A stretch of DNA of 64,000 bases, from NCBI RefSeq assembly GCF_001020565.1, contig NZ_LDAS01000001.1:3248520-3312519 (forward strand), read 5' to 3'. Shown in pieces: positions 54,054-61,993 of this stretch (position 1 is its first letter; each line of letters starts with the position of its first letter). The stretch is from Maribacter thermophilus (lineage in GTDB: Bacteria > Bacteroidota > Bacteroidia > Flavobacteriales > Flavobacteriaceae). The notes under the pieces were generated by a model, which was not told the origin of the DNA, searched no databases, and saw only the letters and a list, made by a program, of their open reading frames with translations. Position numbers and translations under genes: made by a program.

Positions 54054-55595
54054 ATGGCGAATCAAGAAGATAATTTTAAGAAGGTTATATCCCACGCAAA
54101 GGAATACGGATATGTGTTCCAATCAAGTGAAATTTATGATGGTTTAAGCGCTGTTTATGACTATGGTCAGAACGGGGTGGAGCTTAAGAAAAATATTCGT
54201 GACTACTGGTGGAAAGCCATGGTGCAGCTCAACGACAACATTGTTGGTATTGATGCTGCAATTTTTATGCATCCGACTACTTGGAAGGCTTCAGGTCATA
54301 TAGATGCGTTTAATGATCCTTTGATAGATAATAAAGATTCCAAAAAACGATATAGGGCAGATGTTCTAATAGAGGACTATGTTGCCAAAATCGATGCCAA
54401 AATAGAAAAAGAGGTTAAAAAGGCCGAAAAACGTTTTGGGGACTCTTTTAATAAGAAAAAATTTTTAGAGACCAACCAAAGGGTTGTTGAATACCAAGAG
54501 CAAGGCAAGTCTATATTAAGCCGTATGGCAAGATCCTTGGAAAAAGAGGATTTAGCGGATGTGAAGGCGTTAATAGAGGAGTTAGATATTGCATGCCCCA
54601 TGTCGGGTTCAAAAAACTGGACGGACGTTAAGCAATTTAATTTAATGTTCGGAACCAAGTTGGGGGCCAGTGCAGAAAATGCCATGGATCTATACTTGCG
54701 ACCAGAAACTGCACAAGGGATATTCTTAAACTTCTTGAACGTACAGAAATCTGGGAGAATGAAAATTCCGTTTGGCATAGCTCAAACAGGAAAAGCATTT
54801 AGAAATGAAATTGTGGCAAGACAGTTTATTTTTAGAATGCGTGAGTTTGAACAGATGGAAATGCAGTTTTTTATTCAGCCAGGAACACAGAAAGAGTGGT
54901 ATGAGCATTGGAAAGAAAATAGAATGCGATGGCACCTTTCTTTAGGTATGGGAGAGGATAATTACAGATTCCATGACCATGAGAAGTTGGCACATTATGC
55001 GGATGCCGCGGCAGATATAGAATTCCGTTTTCCATTTGGCTTTAAAGAATTGGAAGGAATCCACTCTAGAACCGATTTTGATTTAGGTAGCCACGAAAAA
55101 TTTTCTGGTAAGAAACTGCAATATTTTGACCATGAGACCAATAGAAACTATGTCCCATATGTATTGGAAACCTCTATAGGTCTTGATCGTATGTTCTTGG
55201 CAGTTTTTTCTAATTCTTTGCAAGAGGAAGAATTGGAAAACGGTACTACAAGAACGGTTTTAAAATTACCCGCTGTACTATCACCTGTAAAGGCAGCTAT
55301 TTTGCCTTTGGTAAAAAAGGATGGTTTGCCAGAGATAGCCAAAGAGGTTATAGATGATTTAAAATGGGATTTCAATGTTACTTATGACGAGAAAGATGCC
55401 GTAGGAAGAAGGTATCGCAGACAAGATGCGAACGGAACACCATTTTGTATAACGGTGGATCATCAAACCAAAGAAGATCAAACGGTCACTATTCGCCATA
55501 GAGATTCAATGGAACAGGAACGTGTTTCAATATCGGATCTTAGGAGAATTATTTCCGATGCCGTAGATATGCGTAATTGGTTAAAGAAGATTTAA
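54054..55595 (+). CDS. glyS: Glycyl-tRNA synthetase, alpha2 eukaryote-like form
   Basis: 513-aa dimeric class II synthetase charging tRNA-Gly (not the alpha2beta2 type). Class II motif 1 falls near residue 60 (YWWKAMVQLNDNIVGIDAAIFMHPTTWKASGH), the CPMSGSKNWTDVKQFNLMF insert is typical, motif 2 is RNEIVARQFIFRMREFEQMEMQFF, and motif 3 VPYVLETSIGLDRMFLAV. The anticodon domain follows (AAILPLVKKDGLPEIAKEV). The name glyQS is used for this form in some genomes. Reading frame, length and start are unambiguous. Confidence 0.97.
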   Translation: MANQEDNFKKVISHAKEYGYVFQSSEIYDGLSAVYDYGQNGVELKKNIRDYWWKAMVQLNDNIVGIDAAIFMHPTTWKASGHIDAFNDPLIDNKDSKKRYRADVLIEDYVAKIDAKIEKEVKKAEKRFGDSFNKKKFLETNQRVVEYQEQGKSILSRMARSLEKEDLADVKALIEELDIACPMSGSKNWTDVKQFNLMFGTKLGASAENAMDLYLRPETAQGIFLNFLNVQKSGRMKIPFGIAQTGKAFRNEIVARQFIFRMREFEQMEMQFFIQPGTQKEWYEHWKENRMRWHLSLGMGEDNYRFHDHEKLAHYADAAADIEFRFPFGFKELEGIHSRTDFDLGSHEKFSGKKLQYFDHETNRNYVPYVLETSIGLDRMFLAVFSNSLQEEELENGTTRTVLKLPAVLSPVKAAILPLVKKDGLPEIAKEVIDDLKWDFNVTYDEKDAVGRRYRRQDANGTPFCITVDHQTKEDQTVTIRHRDSMEQERVSISDLRRIISDAVDMRNWLKKI

Positions 55596-55605
55596 GTGTA
55601 AGAGC

Positions 55606-57687
55606 CTAAAGGGCGTAGGCGATATTAAAGCTTCCGTAGTAATTTATTCCATTGCCTGGATAATAATAACGTGGTTCCGAACCTCCAAAACCTGTGGTGT
55701 TTATAAGTACGGATCGTGCGTATAGTGCATCGAAAATGTTGTTTACGCCCAAATCAAAGCCAAGGGTAAATCTATCGGACATTTTTTTTCGGTAGCCAGC
55801 CCTTAAGTTTACCAAACTATAAGCATCACTGTAAAGGTCATTTGAGTCTGTCAAGGGAATTTGTTCTACATACTGGTATACCACATTTATATAATAGTTC
55901 GAAAAAAGCTGATTTTGTAGTCCTGCCGTAATTTTATGTTTTGGTACCCCGGTTAGTTCATTACCAGAATAGTCGTTTCCATTATCTACAAAATCAACAA
56001 ATTTATGATGGTTAAGGTTGTAGTTGATAAAGGGGCTTATCTGAAAACGGGAAGAAGAGTGTAAAATTTTATAGTCCGTTGCAATTTCTAGGCCTTGATG
56101 TTTTGATTTTCCTGCATTCTTTTCTATAAACTGATCTTCTCCTACCTGTTCCCTGATCAAAAGATTTCTAATATCCATTTGGTACGCGGTAATTCCAAAT
56201 TTTAAGTTCTTGTTTCTAAGAAGAAATAACTGGGTGCCAAACTCATAATTGGTTCCTGTTTCTTGTTTAATGTCGGGGTTGATGACCCCTTCCGGTGTCA
56301 ATGTTCTTTCAAGGCTTGGGTTGGTGTACCCTCTACTAATGTTGGCAAAAAATTCTTGGTTGTCATTAACTCTATAGTTTAATTCTAAACTGGGTAGCAA
56401 TATGGCATTAAAATCTCTACTTCCGCTTTTATTAAGGTCGCCTTGGTTAAAACGATCCTGCAGGTCAAAGTCTGTTTTATTGATATTGAGGCCTAGTTGT
56501 GCGGAAAAGTGGTTCGTAATAGGATAGAGTAGCGTAGTAAATACGTTCCATTGGCTTCGAAACTCCTTGTTGCGGGCAAATAAACTTCCCTTTAAACTGC
56601 CGTTGCCGTTATTCTCTTCATATAGATTTTCAAATTCGTCCCAATCATATTCGTCTTTATATAGTTCGGCTCCAAAGGTGTATAAGATATCTTTGTTTGT
56701 TATATGTAGCGAACCTTCAAAATTGGTTCTGAAACCATAGCCTTTGGTTATTTCCTCTAAAATACCAAAAGGACGGGCTTCATGTTTATCCAAATAATTA
56801 TAAAAAATACTGGTAGTATTTTTAAGACCTGCATTGAATCTGTGTTCTAAAGAGAGGCCTACAAGGGTTTGGTTGTTTGTTTCAAAACCGCGGGATGCTC
56901 TCCAGGTATAGGTAGCCTGTTCAGGATCTTCGGTAAAGTCCGATATCCCCAGAGAACTAGGTATTTGAGCCGTGTAGTCTATATGGTTTAATAAAAGGGA
57001 GATTTTGTTTGTTTCATCTAATTGGTAAGAGGTGTTCAGTAGAAAACCATCTCTTTCAAAACTATTGTTCTCTCGGTAGCCATCAGTTTCTAGATGTCCA
57101 TATTGAAGGTTCATTTTAAGCTTTCCGTCATTATGATTAAAGGAAAAATTATTTTTAATCATATTGTAAGAGCCGAGGGTAAAGTTGTTTGAAAAATTAG
57201 TGGATTTGCCTAAGGCCTCTTTGGCTGTTAAAATAATGGTCCCGCCCAAATTTGCCCCGTATGAAGTGCCTTTGGGGCCTTTTATTACCTCTATTTGGGC
57301 AAGGTTCTCCAAATCGAATGACTCTATGGTAGAAGATCCAGTACCATTGGTTACCGGAATGTTGTTGTAGTACATTCGTAATTTATCGGTACCGTAAAGT
57401 GTTCTTGCTCCAATGCCCCGTATGGTAATTCTGTTGGTATTTAAAGCACCCGATAGAATATATACACCAGGAATCTGGTTGATGGATGAGACCATGTCCA
57501 CAGGGCTGTAATTTTGAAATGTCTTTGCGGAAATAACTTCTGAAGGGGTAATACCGGTAGCAGCCTTGCTTTTAAGTGCGTCAATTAGAATAACCTCTTC
57601 CAATTGTGTGATGCTATCTTTGTTTATGGTTGTTTGAGAAAAAGAATGTAGGGAGGCAAAGACTAATAATATCCAGATGTATTTCAT
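55606..57687 (-). CDS. TonB-dependent siderophore-type receptor
   Basis: 693-aa outer-membrane receptor without a CarboxypepD_reg domain. Signal peptide (cleavage after HSFSQ), TonB-box region QLEEVILIDALKSKA, plug from about 50 to 160 (VSSINQIPGVYILSGALNTNRITIRGIGARTLYGTDKLRMYYNNIPVT) and barrel ending in FNIAYAL. The plug resembles FecA-like iron receptors, but no Fur box was found and ligand is unknown. It starts 30 bases after an outer-membrane barrel gene on the same strand, forming a two-gene unit. Confidence 0.88.
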   Translation of the reverse strand: MKYIWILLVFASLHSFSQTTINKDSITQLEEVILIDALKSKAATGITPSEVISAKTFQNYSPVDMVSSINQIPGVYILSGALNTNRITIRGIGARTLYGTDKLRMYYNNIPVTNGTGSSTIESFDLENLAQIEVIKGPKGTSYGANLGGTIILTAKEALGKSTNFSNNFTLGSYNMIKNNFSFNHNDGKLKMNLQYGHLETDGYRENNSFERDGFLLNTSYQLDETNKISLLLNHIDYTAQIPSSLGISDFTEDPEQATYTWRASRGFETNNQTLVGLSLEHRFNAGLKNTTSIFYNYLDKHEARPFGILEEITKGYGFRTNFEGSLHITNKDILYTFGAELYKDEYDWDEFENLYEENNGNGSLKGSLFARNKEFRSQWNVFTTLLYPITNHFSAQLGLNINKTDFDLQDRFNQGDLNKSGSRDFNAILLPSLELNYRVNDNQEFFANISRGYTNPSLERTLTPEGVINPDIKQETGTNYEFGTQLFLLRNKNLKFGITAYQMDIRNLLIREQVGEDQFIEKNAGKSKHQGLEIATDYKILHSSSRFQISPFINYNLNHHKFVDFVDNGNDYSGNELTGVPKHKITAGLQNQLFSNYYINVVYQYVEQIPLTDSNDLYSDAYSLVNLRAGYRKKMSDRFTLGFDLGVNNIFDALYARSVLINTTGFGGSEPRYYYPGNGINYYGSFNIAYAL

Positions 57688-57717
57688 TGAAGAGTGTTAA
57701 TATGTCAAATTTAAGGT

Positions 57718-58239
57718 TTAAAACCTAAACCCTATAGAGAGTCCGGCCCTGTACATGAACATATTTTGAAAATCTTTCGGATTTACGTTTCGTCCAAGGC
57801 CACCGTTTATTTCTAGGGTAAAACGTTCGCTCCTTGTTGCCCACTTGGCACCTGCGCCCAAACCAAGAGCTATAGTGTTGTAGTCATTGTTTCGAGTTCC
57901 TAAGTCATCGGAATCAAATTCGTCTTCTCCCGTATAATACAGGCCAAAGGCTTCGGCAAAAAAGCCACTTCTCGGAGCGTATCCGAAATAGGCGCGTAGG
58001 TTTGGCCCAATTCCAAAGTTACCGTTATAGTCCGTAGCGTCATTGTCCGCATAGATGGTTCCTCCAATACTGGTGTCCTCGTTTATATAATATTCGTAGG
58101 ACGCCTCCACGGAAGAAGTAACCAAAAACTGGCCGATATTGAACTTTATCTCATGGTCGTTTTCTAATCTGGGATAGGCTTGCCCGGTGAGTTTAAAAGA
58201 GGAGATGATAATAAATAATAAGATAAAAGGCTTTTTCAT
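57718..58239 (-). CDS. Outer-membrane beta-barrel protein
   Basis: 173 aa from the ATG at 58239, giving signal peptide MKKPFILLFIIISSFKLTGQ (the longer frame to 58269 is not used). About eight amphipathic strands end in MYRAGLSIGFRF, an OmpX/OmpW-like eight-strand barrel ending in aromatic Phe. It precedes the TonB receptor and is probably co-expressed. A -7 element (58292-58299) and a 6-bp hairpin (ATTGAT/ATCAAT, about 58255-58270) lie in its leader. Confidence 0.8.
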   Translation of the reverse strand: MKKPFILLFIIISSFKLTGQAYPRLENDHEIKFNIGQFLVTSSVEASYEYYINEDTSIGGTIYADNDATDYNGNFGIGPNLRAYFGYAPRSGFFAEAFGLYYTGEDEFDSDDLGTRNNDYNTIALGLGAGAKWATRSERFTLEINGGLGRNVNPKDFQNMFMYRAGLSIGFRF

Positions 58240-58291
58240 TTTGTGTTGTTGATGATTGATAAAAATCAATACAAAGTTTGTTCCAAGGATA

Positions 58292-58299
58292 CAAAATTA
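58292..58299 (-). promoter_or_regulatory. Candidate -7 element of the barrel/TonB receptor unit
   Basis: Minus strand reads TAATTTTG, perfect TAnnTTTG, 52 bases before the ATG at 58239. Confidence 0.4.
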
Positions 58300-58343
58300 G
58301 GATATTAATAAGCAACTTAACCTGGTTTTAGGTAGTCCTTTTC

Positions 58344-58351
58344 TATTTTTG
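58344..58351 (+). promoter_or_regulatory. Candidate -7 element of the exonuclease III gene
   Basis: TATTTTTG, perfect TAnnTTTG, 17 bases before the ATG at 58369. Confidence 0.45.
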
Positions 58352-58368
58352 GACCAAACATAGACCCA

Positions 58369-59133
58369 ATGAAGATTGTTTCTTATAATGTAAATGGTGT
58401 AAGAGCCGCTATAAAAAAAGGTTTGTTGGAATGGTTGAAGGCGGTTGACCCCGATGTGGTATGTCTTCAAGAAATAAAGGCCAATAAAGATCAATTGGAA
58501 CTTTCCCTTTTTGAGGAGGCCGGATATCCTTATGGCTACTGGTACAGTGCCCAAAAGAAAGGATACAGTGGTGTGGCCATACTGACAAAGAAAGAGCCCG
58601 ACAACATTGCATTTGGAACGGGTATCGATTATATGGACTTTGAAGGAAGAAACATCAGAGCCGATTTTGGGGATATCTCCGTTATGAGTATGTACTTGCC
58701 CTCAGGCACCAATTTGGCCAGGTTAGAGCATAAACTAACCTATATGTCAGACTTTCAAAAATATACCGATGAGCTCAGAAAAACGAGTCCGAACCTTGTT
58801 GTTTTGGGTGATTATAATATTTGTCACCAAGCAATAGATATTCATAATCCCGTAGGTTTAAAAAATGTATCCGGATTTTTACCCGTTGAAAGAGAGTGGA
58901 TAGGAAATTTTATAAAGAGCGGATTCATAGACAGTTTTCGTCATTTTAATAAAGAACCGGATAATTACACGTGGTGGAGCTATAGGGCCAATGCGAGGAA
59001 TAATAATAAGGGGTGGAGATTGGATTATGGTATGGTGGCCGAGTCTTTAGAAGAGCGTTTGCAGCGTTCGGTAATCTTGTCCGAAGCAAAGCATAGCGAC
59101 CATTGTCCGATTTTACTCGAACTTAAAGATTAG
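58369..59133 (+). CDS. xth: Exodeoxyribonuclease III
   Basis: 254-aa AP endonuclease/3'-5' exonuclease of base-excision repair, cytosolic. Start KIVSYNVNGVRAAIKKGLLEWL, metal-binding Glu in VCLQEIKAN, catalytic GDYNICHQAID (Asp, Asn), and terminal SDHCPILLEL. It has no signal peptide, which sets it apart from the secreted EEP protein at 40053 in this window. Own promoter element; followed by an aldo-keto reductase gene with separate promoter. Confidence 0.95.
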   Translation: MKIVSYNVNGVRAAIKKGLLEWLKAVDPDVVCLQEIKANKDQLELSLFEEAGYPYGYWYSAQKKGYSGVAILTKKEPDNIAFGTGIDYMDFEGRNIRADFGDISVMSMYLPSGTNLARLEHKLTYMSDFQKYTDELRKTSPNLVVLGDYNICHQAIDIHNPVGLKNVSGFLPVEREWIGNFIKSGFIDSFRHFNKEPDNYTWWSYRANARNNNKGWRLDYGMVAESLEERLQRSVILSEAKHSDHCPILLELKD

Positions 59134-59151
59134 GCAAAATAGAAACACCTT

Positions 59152-59159
59152 TATTTTTG
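59152..59159 (+). promoter_or_regulatory. Candidate -7 element of the aldo-keto reductase gene
   Basis: TATTTTTG, perfect TAnnTTTG, 31 bases before the ATG at 59191. Confidence 0.45.
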
Positions 59160-59190
59160 TAATTTCGCCTTTTTTTAAACGCCTTATTAA

Positions 59191-60231
59191 ATGAAATATA
59201 CCTACCTTCCACATACTGATATCGAAGTAAGTAAAATTTGCCTTGGCACAATGACCTGGGGAAATCAAAACACAGAGCAAGAAGGGCATGAGCAAATGGA
59301 TTATGCCGTTGATCAGGGGGTCAATTTTTTTGATACGGCAGAATTGTATCCCATACCTGCCCATCCGGACCGGCATTCGCTTACAGAGAAGATTATAGGT
59401 ACTTGGTTCAAAAAAAATGGAAATAGGGATAAGATTGTACTGGCCTCAAAAATTGTAGGAAGGGCGGAAATGTGCAAATTCATTAGAACTACTGGTTTTA
59501 GTAGAGAATCCATTATCGAGGCGGTAGAAGGTAGCTTAAAAAGGTTGAAAACCGATTATATAGATATTTATCAATTGCACTGGCCAGAGCGTAACACCAA
59601 TTATTTTGGCAAAAGGGGATACACGCACGATATTTCCGATCCTTGGGAAGACAACATACATCAAGTATTGGAAACCTTGCGAGATTTGATTCGGGAAGGA
59701 AAAATTAGACATGTGGGCATTTCAAATGAAACACCTTGGGGTACAATGCGATTTTTAGAAGAGAGCAAAGTGCATGCTACCTTGCCCAGGGCCATTACCA
59801 TTCAAAATCCATATAATCTACTTAATAGATTGTTCGAAGTAGGACTTTCTGAAATATCGATGAGAGAACAGATAGGTCTATTGGCTTATTCGCCCTTAGG
59901 GTTTGGGGTGTTAAGCGGTAAATATTTGGGGGGTAGGTCTCCAGAGGGCTCTAGAATCACTTTGTTTCCCAATTATAAAAGATATAGTTCACAAACAGCC
60001 GTAGAGGCAACACAGAAATATTATGAATTGGCCATGGCCCATGATATTTCTTTGGCTCAGATGGCTTTGGCCTTTGTGAATTCAAGACCCTTTTTAACCA
60101 GTAACATTATAGGGGCCACTAGTATGAAACAGTTAAAGGAAAATATAGAAAGTATACATGTAACGCTGTCCGATGAGGTTTTAAAGGGCATAGAGAATAT
60201 ACATAACCAACATCCAAATCCCGCGCCATGA
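59191..60231 (+). CDS. Tas-like aldo-keto reductase
   Basis: 346-aa NADP(H)-dependent oxidoreductase with TIM-barrel fold. N-terminal LPHTDIEVSKICLGTMTWGNQNTEQEGHEQMDYAVDQGVNFFDTAELYP contains the catalytic Asp and Tyr, the Lys in IVLASKIVG and the His in DIYQLHWPER, all four of the AKR tetrad. The insert around PIPAHPDRHSLTEKIIG is typical of the E. coli Tas group. Physiological substrate is unknown. It overlaps the start of a tiny membrane ORF in ATGA. Confidence 0.93.
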   Translation: MKYTYLPHTDIEVSKICLGTMTWGNQNTEQEGHEQMDYAVDQGVNFFDTAELYPIPAHPDRHSLTEKIIGTWFKKNGNRDKIVLASKIVGRAEMCKFIRTTGFSRESIIEAVEGSLKRLKTDYIDIYQLHWPERNTNYFGKRGYTHDISDPWEDNIHQVLETLRDLIREGKIRHVGISNETPWGTMRFLEESKVHATLPRAITIQNPYNLLNRLFEVGLSEISMREQIGLLAYSPLGFGVLSGKYLGGRSPEGSRITLFPNYKRYSSQTAVEATQKYYELAMAHDISLAQMALAFVNSRPFLTSNIIGATSMKQLKENIESIHVTLSDEVLKGIENIHNQHPNPAP

Positions 60232-60341
60232 GCATAACATCGTTGATTTTTCTTAAAATAGGTTTTTGGCAAATGGTATTGATCATTTTGGTTATAGTGA
60301 TCATATTGGTCTTTGCCAGGATTATGAGAGACAGGCGCTAA
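60228..60341 (+). CDS. Small 37-aa membrane protein with TatA-like N-terminus
   Basis: ATG at 60228 overlaps the aldo-keto reductase stop (ATGA) and the ORF ends with TAA at 60341. The product begins MSITSLIFLKIGFWQMVLII and continues LVIVIILVFARIMRDRR: one hydrophobic helix preceded by IGFWQ and followed by a basic tail. The order of G-x-W-Q, helix and short basic tail recalls the first 20-25 residues of TatA/TatE, but there is no amphipathic domain. Its 3' end overlaps the convergent radA by 4 bases. Evidence is structural only; ATGA coupling is in its favour. Confidence 0.5.
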   Translation: MSITSLIFLKIGFWQMVLIILVIVIILVFARIMRDRR

Positions 60342-61699
60342 CCAAATAGGCTAGCGACTACATCTTCTATTTTTGACGCCAATTGAATATTGATTTTGGT
60401 GTTTTTAAGCCCAATTTTATTGTTTTTGGATACAATTATAGTGGTGTAACCCAATTTTTCAGCCTCAACAATACGTTGTTCTACCCGTTGTACGGGTCTT
60501 ATTTCTCCAGCTAAACCAACTTCGGCGGCAAAGCAGATTCCTTTTTCGATCGGGATATCCTCGTTACTGGAAAGTATAGCGACAATTACGGCAAGGTCAA
60601 TAGCGGGGTCATCTACAGATATGCCACCTGTAATATTTAAGAATACATCTTTGGCACCTAATTTAAAACCGGCCCTTTTTTCCAAAACGGCTAAAAGCAT
60701 GTTCAGACGTTTTGCATTGTAACCGGTCGTAGATCTTTGAGGGGTGCCATAAACTGCAGTACTCACCAAGGCCTGTATTTCTATCAGTAACGGGCGCATG
60801 CCCTCAACGGTCGAAGCAATTGCCGTACCACTTAAGCCCTCATCATTTTTGCTAATAAGTACTTCAGATGGGTTGTTTACTTCCCTGAGCCCGCTTCCTT
60901 GCATTTCGTAAATGCCCAATTCGGCAGTGGATCCAAACCTGTTTTTTAAAGATCTTAATAGCCTGTATACATAATTACGGTCACCTTCGAACTGTAAAAC
61001 GGTATCTACCATGTGCTCTAAGATCTTGGGGCCGGCAATAGAGCCATCTTTAGTGATATGGCCAATGAGTATGACCGGTGTGTGGGTCTCCTTGGCAAAT
61101 TTGATTAGTTCTGCCGTACATTCCCTGATCTGTGAGATACTTCCTGCTGCGGATTCTATATAATCTGAATGTAATGTCTGTATAGAATCTATAACGACAA
61201 TATCGGGTTCTGTGGCCTCTATCTGTTTAAATATGTTTTGGGTCTTTGTTTCAGTAAGAATAAAACAGGTCTCACTGTTCGGGTGAATACGATCGGCCCT
61301 CATCTTAATCTGTTTCTGGCTTTCTTCTCCAGAAACATATAAGGTCTTGTAGGGTAGTTTTAGGGCGATCTGTAATAGTAAGGTGCTTTTTCCGACACCA
61401 GGCTCACCCCCCAAGAGAACAAGCGCCCCCGGCACCAAACCACCACCTAAGACCCGATTGAATTCTTGGTCAAAGGTGTTTATCCTAATTTCTTTCTCGG
61501 TACTTATCTCATGGACCAATAATGGTTTTGAAATCCTTTTTGTTCTGTCGGATGAAGGTTTCCAGCTAGATTTTTCTTCTTTCTGAACCACTTCCTCAAC
61601 AACGGTATTCCATTCTTTACAGGCAGAACATTGTCCGACCCATTTGGCATATTGCGTTCCGCAATTTTGACAAAAAAAAGCGGTTTTAGTTTTGGCCAT
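60338..61699 (-). CDS. radA: DNA repair protein RadA
   Basis: 453-aa RecA-like branch-migration ATPase used in recombination. The zinc finger is CQNCGTQYAKWVGQCSACKEW, Walker A is GGEPGVGKSTLLLQ, the RadA-specific KNRFG motif is in RSLKNRFGSTAELGIYEM, and a C-terminal Lon-like (inactive protease) domain contains GGISVDDPAIDLAV. Length is normal. It is read together with small and esterase-like genes from the right. Confidence 0.95.
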   Translation of the reverse strand: MAKTKTAFFCQNCGTQYAKWVGQCSACKEWNTVVEEVVQKEEKSSWKPSSDRTKRISKPLLVHEISTEKEIRINTFDQEFNRVLGGGLVPGALVLLGGEPGVGKSTLLLQIALKLPYKTLYVSGEESQKQIKMRADRIHPNSETCFILTETKTQNIFKQIEATEPDIVVIDSIQTLHSDYIESAAGSISQIRECTAELIKFAKETHTPVILIGHITKDGSIAGPKILEHMVDTVLQFEGDRNYVYRLLRSLKNRFGSTAELGIYEMQGSGLREVNNPSEVLISKNDEGLSGTAIASTVEGMRPLLIEIQALVSTAVYGTPQRSTTGYNAKRLNMLLAVLEKRAGFKLGAKDVFLNITGGISVDDPAIDLAVIVAILSSNEDIPIEKGICFAAEVGLAGEIRPVQRVEQRIVEAEKLGYTTIIVSKNNKIGLKNTKINIQLASKIEDVVASLFG

Positions 61700-61778
61700 C
61701 TTTAGCTTTTCAGATTTGTGCTAAAGGTAGTAAGAAGTTTCAAAAATTTTGGGCAACGATTTTATTGATATGTTATAT
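61700..61778. other. Short intergenic segment between radA and the 54-aa ORF
   Basis: 79 bases, AT-rich, no ORF or clear promoter; nothing identified. Confidence 0.5.
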
Positions 61779-61943
61779 CTATTCCGATTTTTTCTTTTTA
61801 TACTCAAGTATGGCAAGAAAGAAAGAGGCCCATGCCAAGAAGAGCGAAAGAGCGCTTAGGGCAAGTGCCAGATCACCTTTTAGGCCATAGTATGTAAAAT
61901 AGATACCAGCGCAAACATAGTACTTGAAAATGCCTTTGATCAT
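61779..61943 (-). CDS. 54-aa membrane protein between radA and the esterase-like gene
   Basis: ATG at 61943 to TAG at 61779 encodes MIKGIFKYYVCAGIYFTYYG followed by LKGDLALALSALSLFLAWASFFLAILEYKKKKSE. It has two hydrophobic segments (residues about 9-20 and 25-46) and a Lys-rich tail, as expected of a small inner-membrane protein with the tail in the cytosol. It has the same orientation as the neighbours and fills what would otherwise be a 294-base gap. No domain is recognised. Confidence 0.6.
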   Translation of the reverse strand: MIKGIFKYYVCAGIYFTYYGLKGDLALALSALSLFLAWASFFLAILEYKKKKSE

Positions 61944-61993
61944 AATAATGTAGGTTAGGTTAAGATTTTGGGAATATAGGGATTTGGGGTCCT

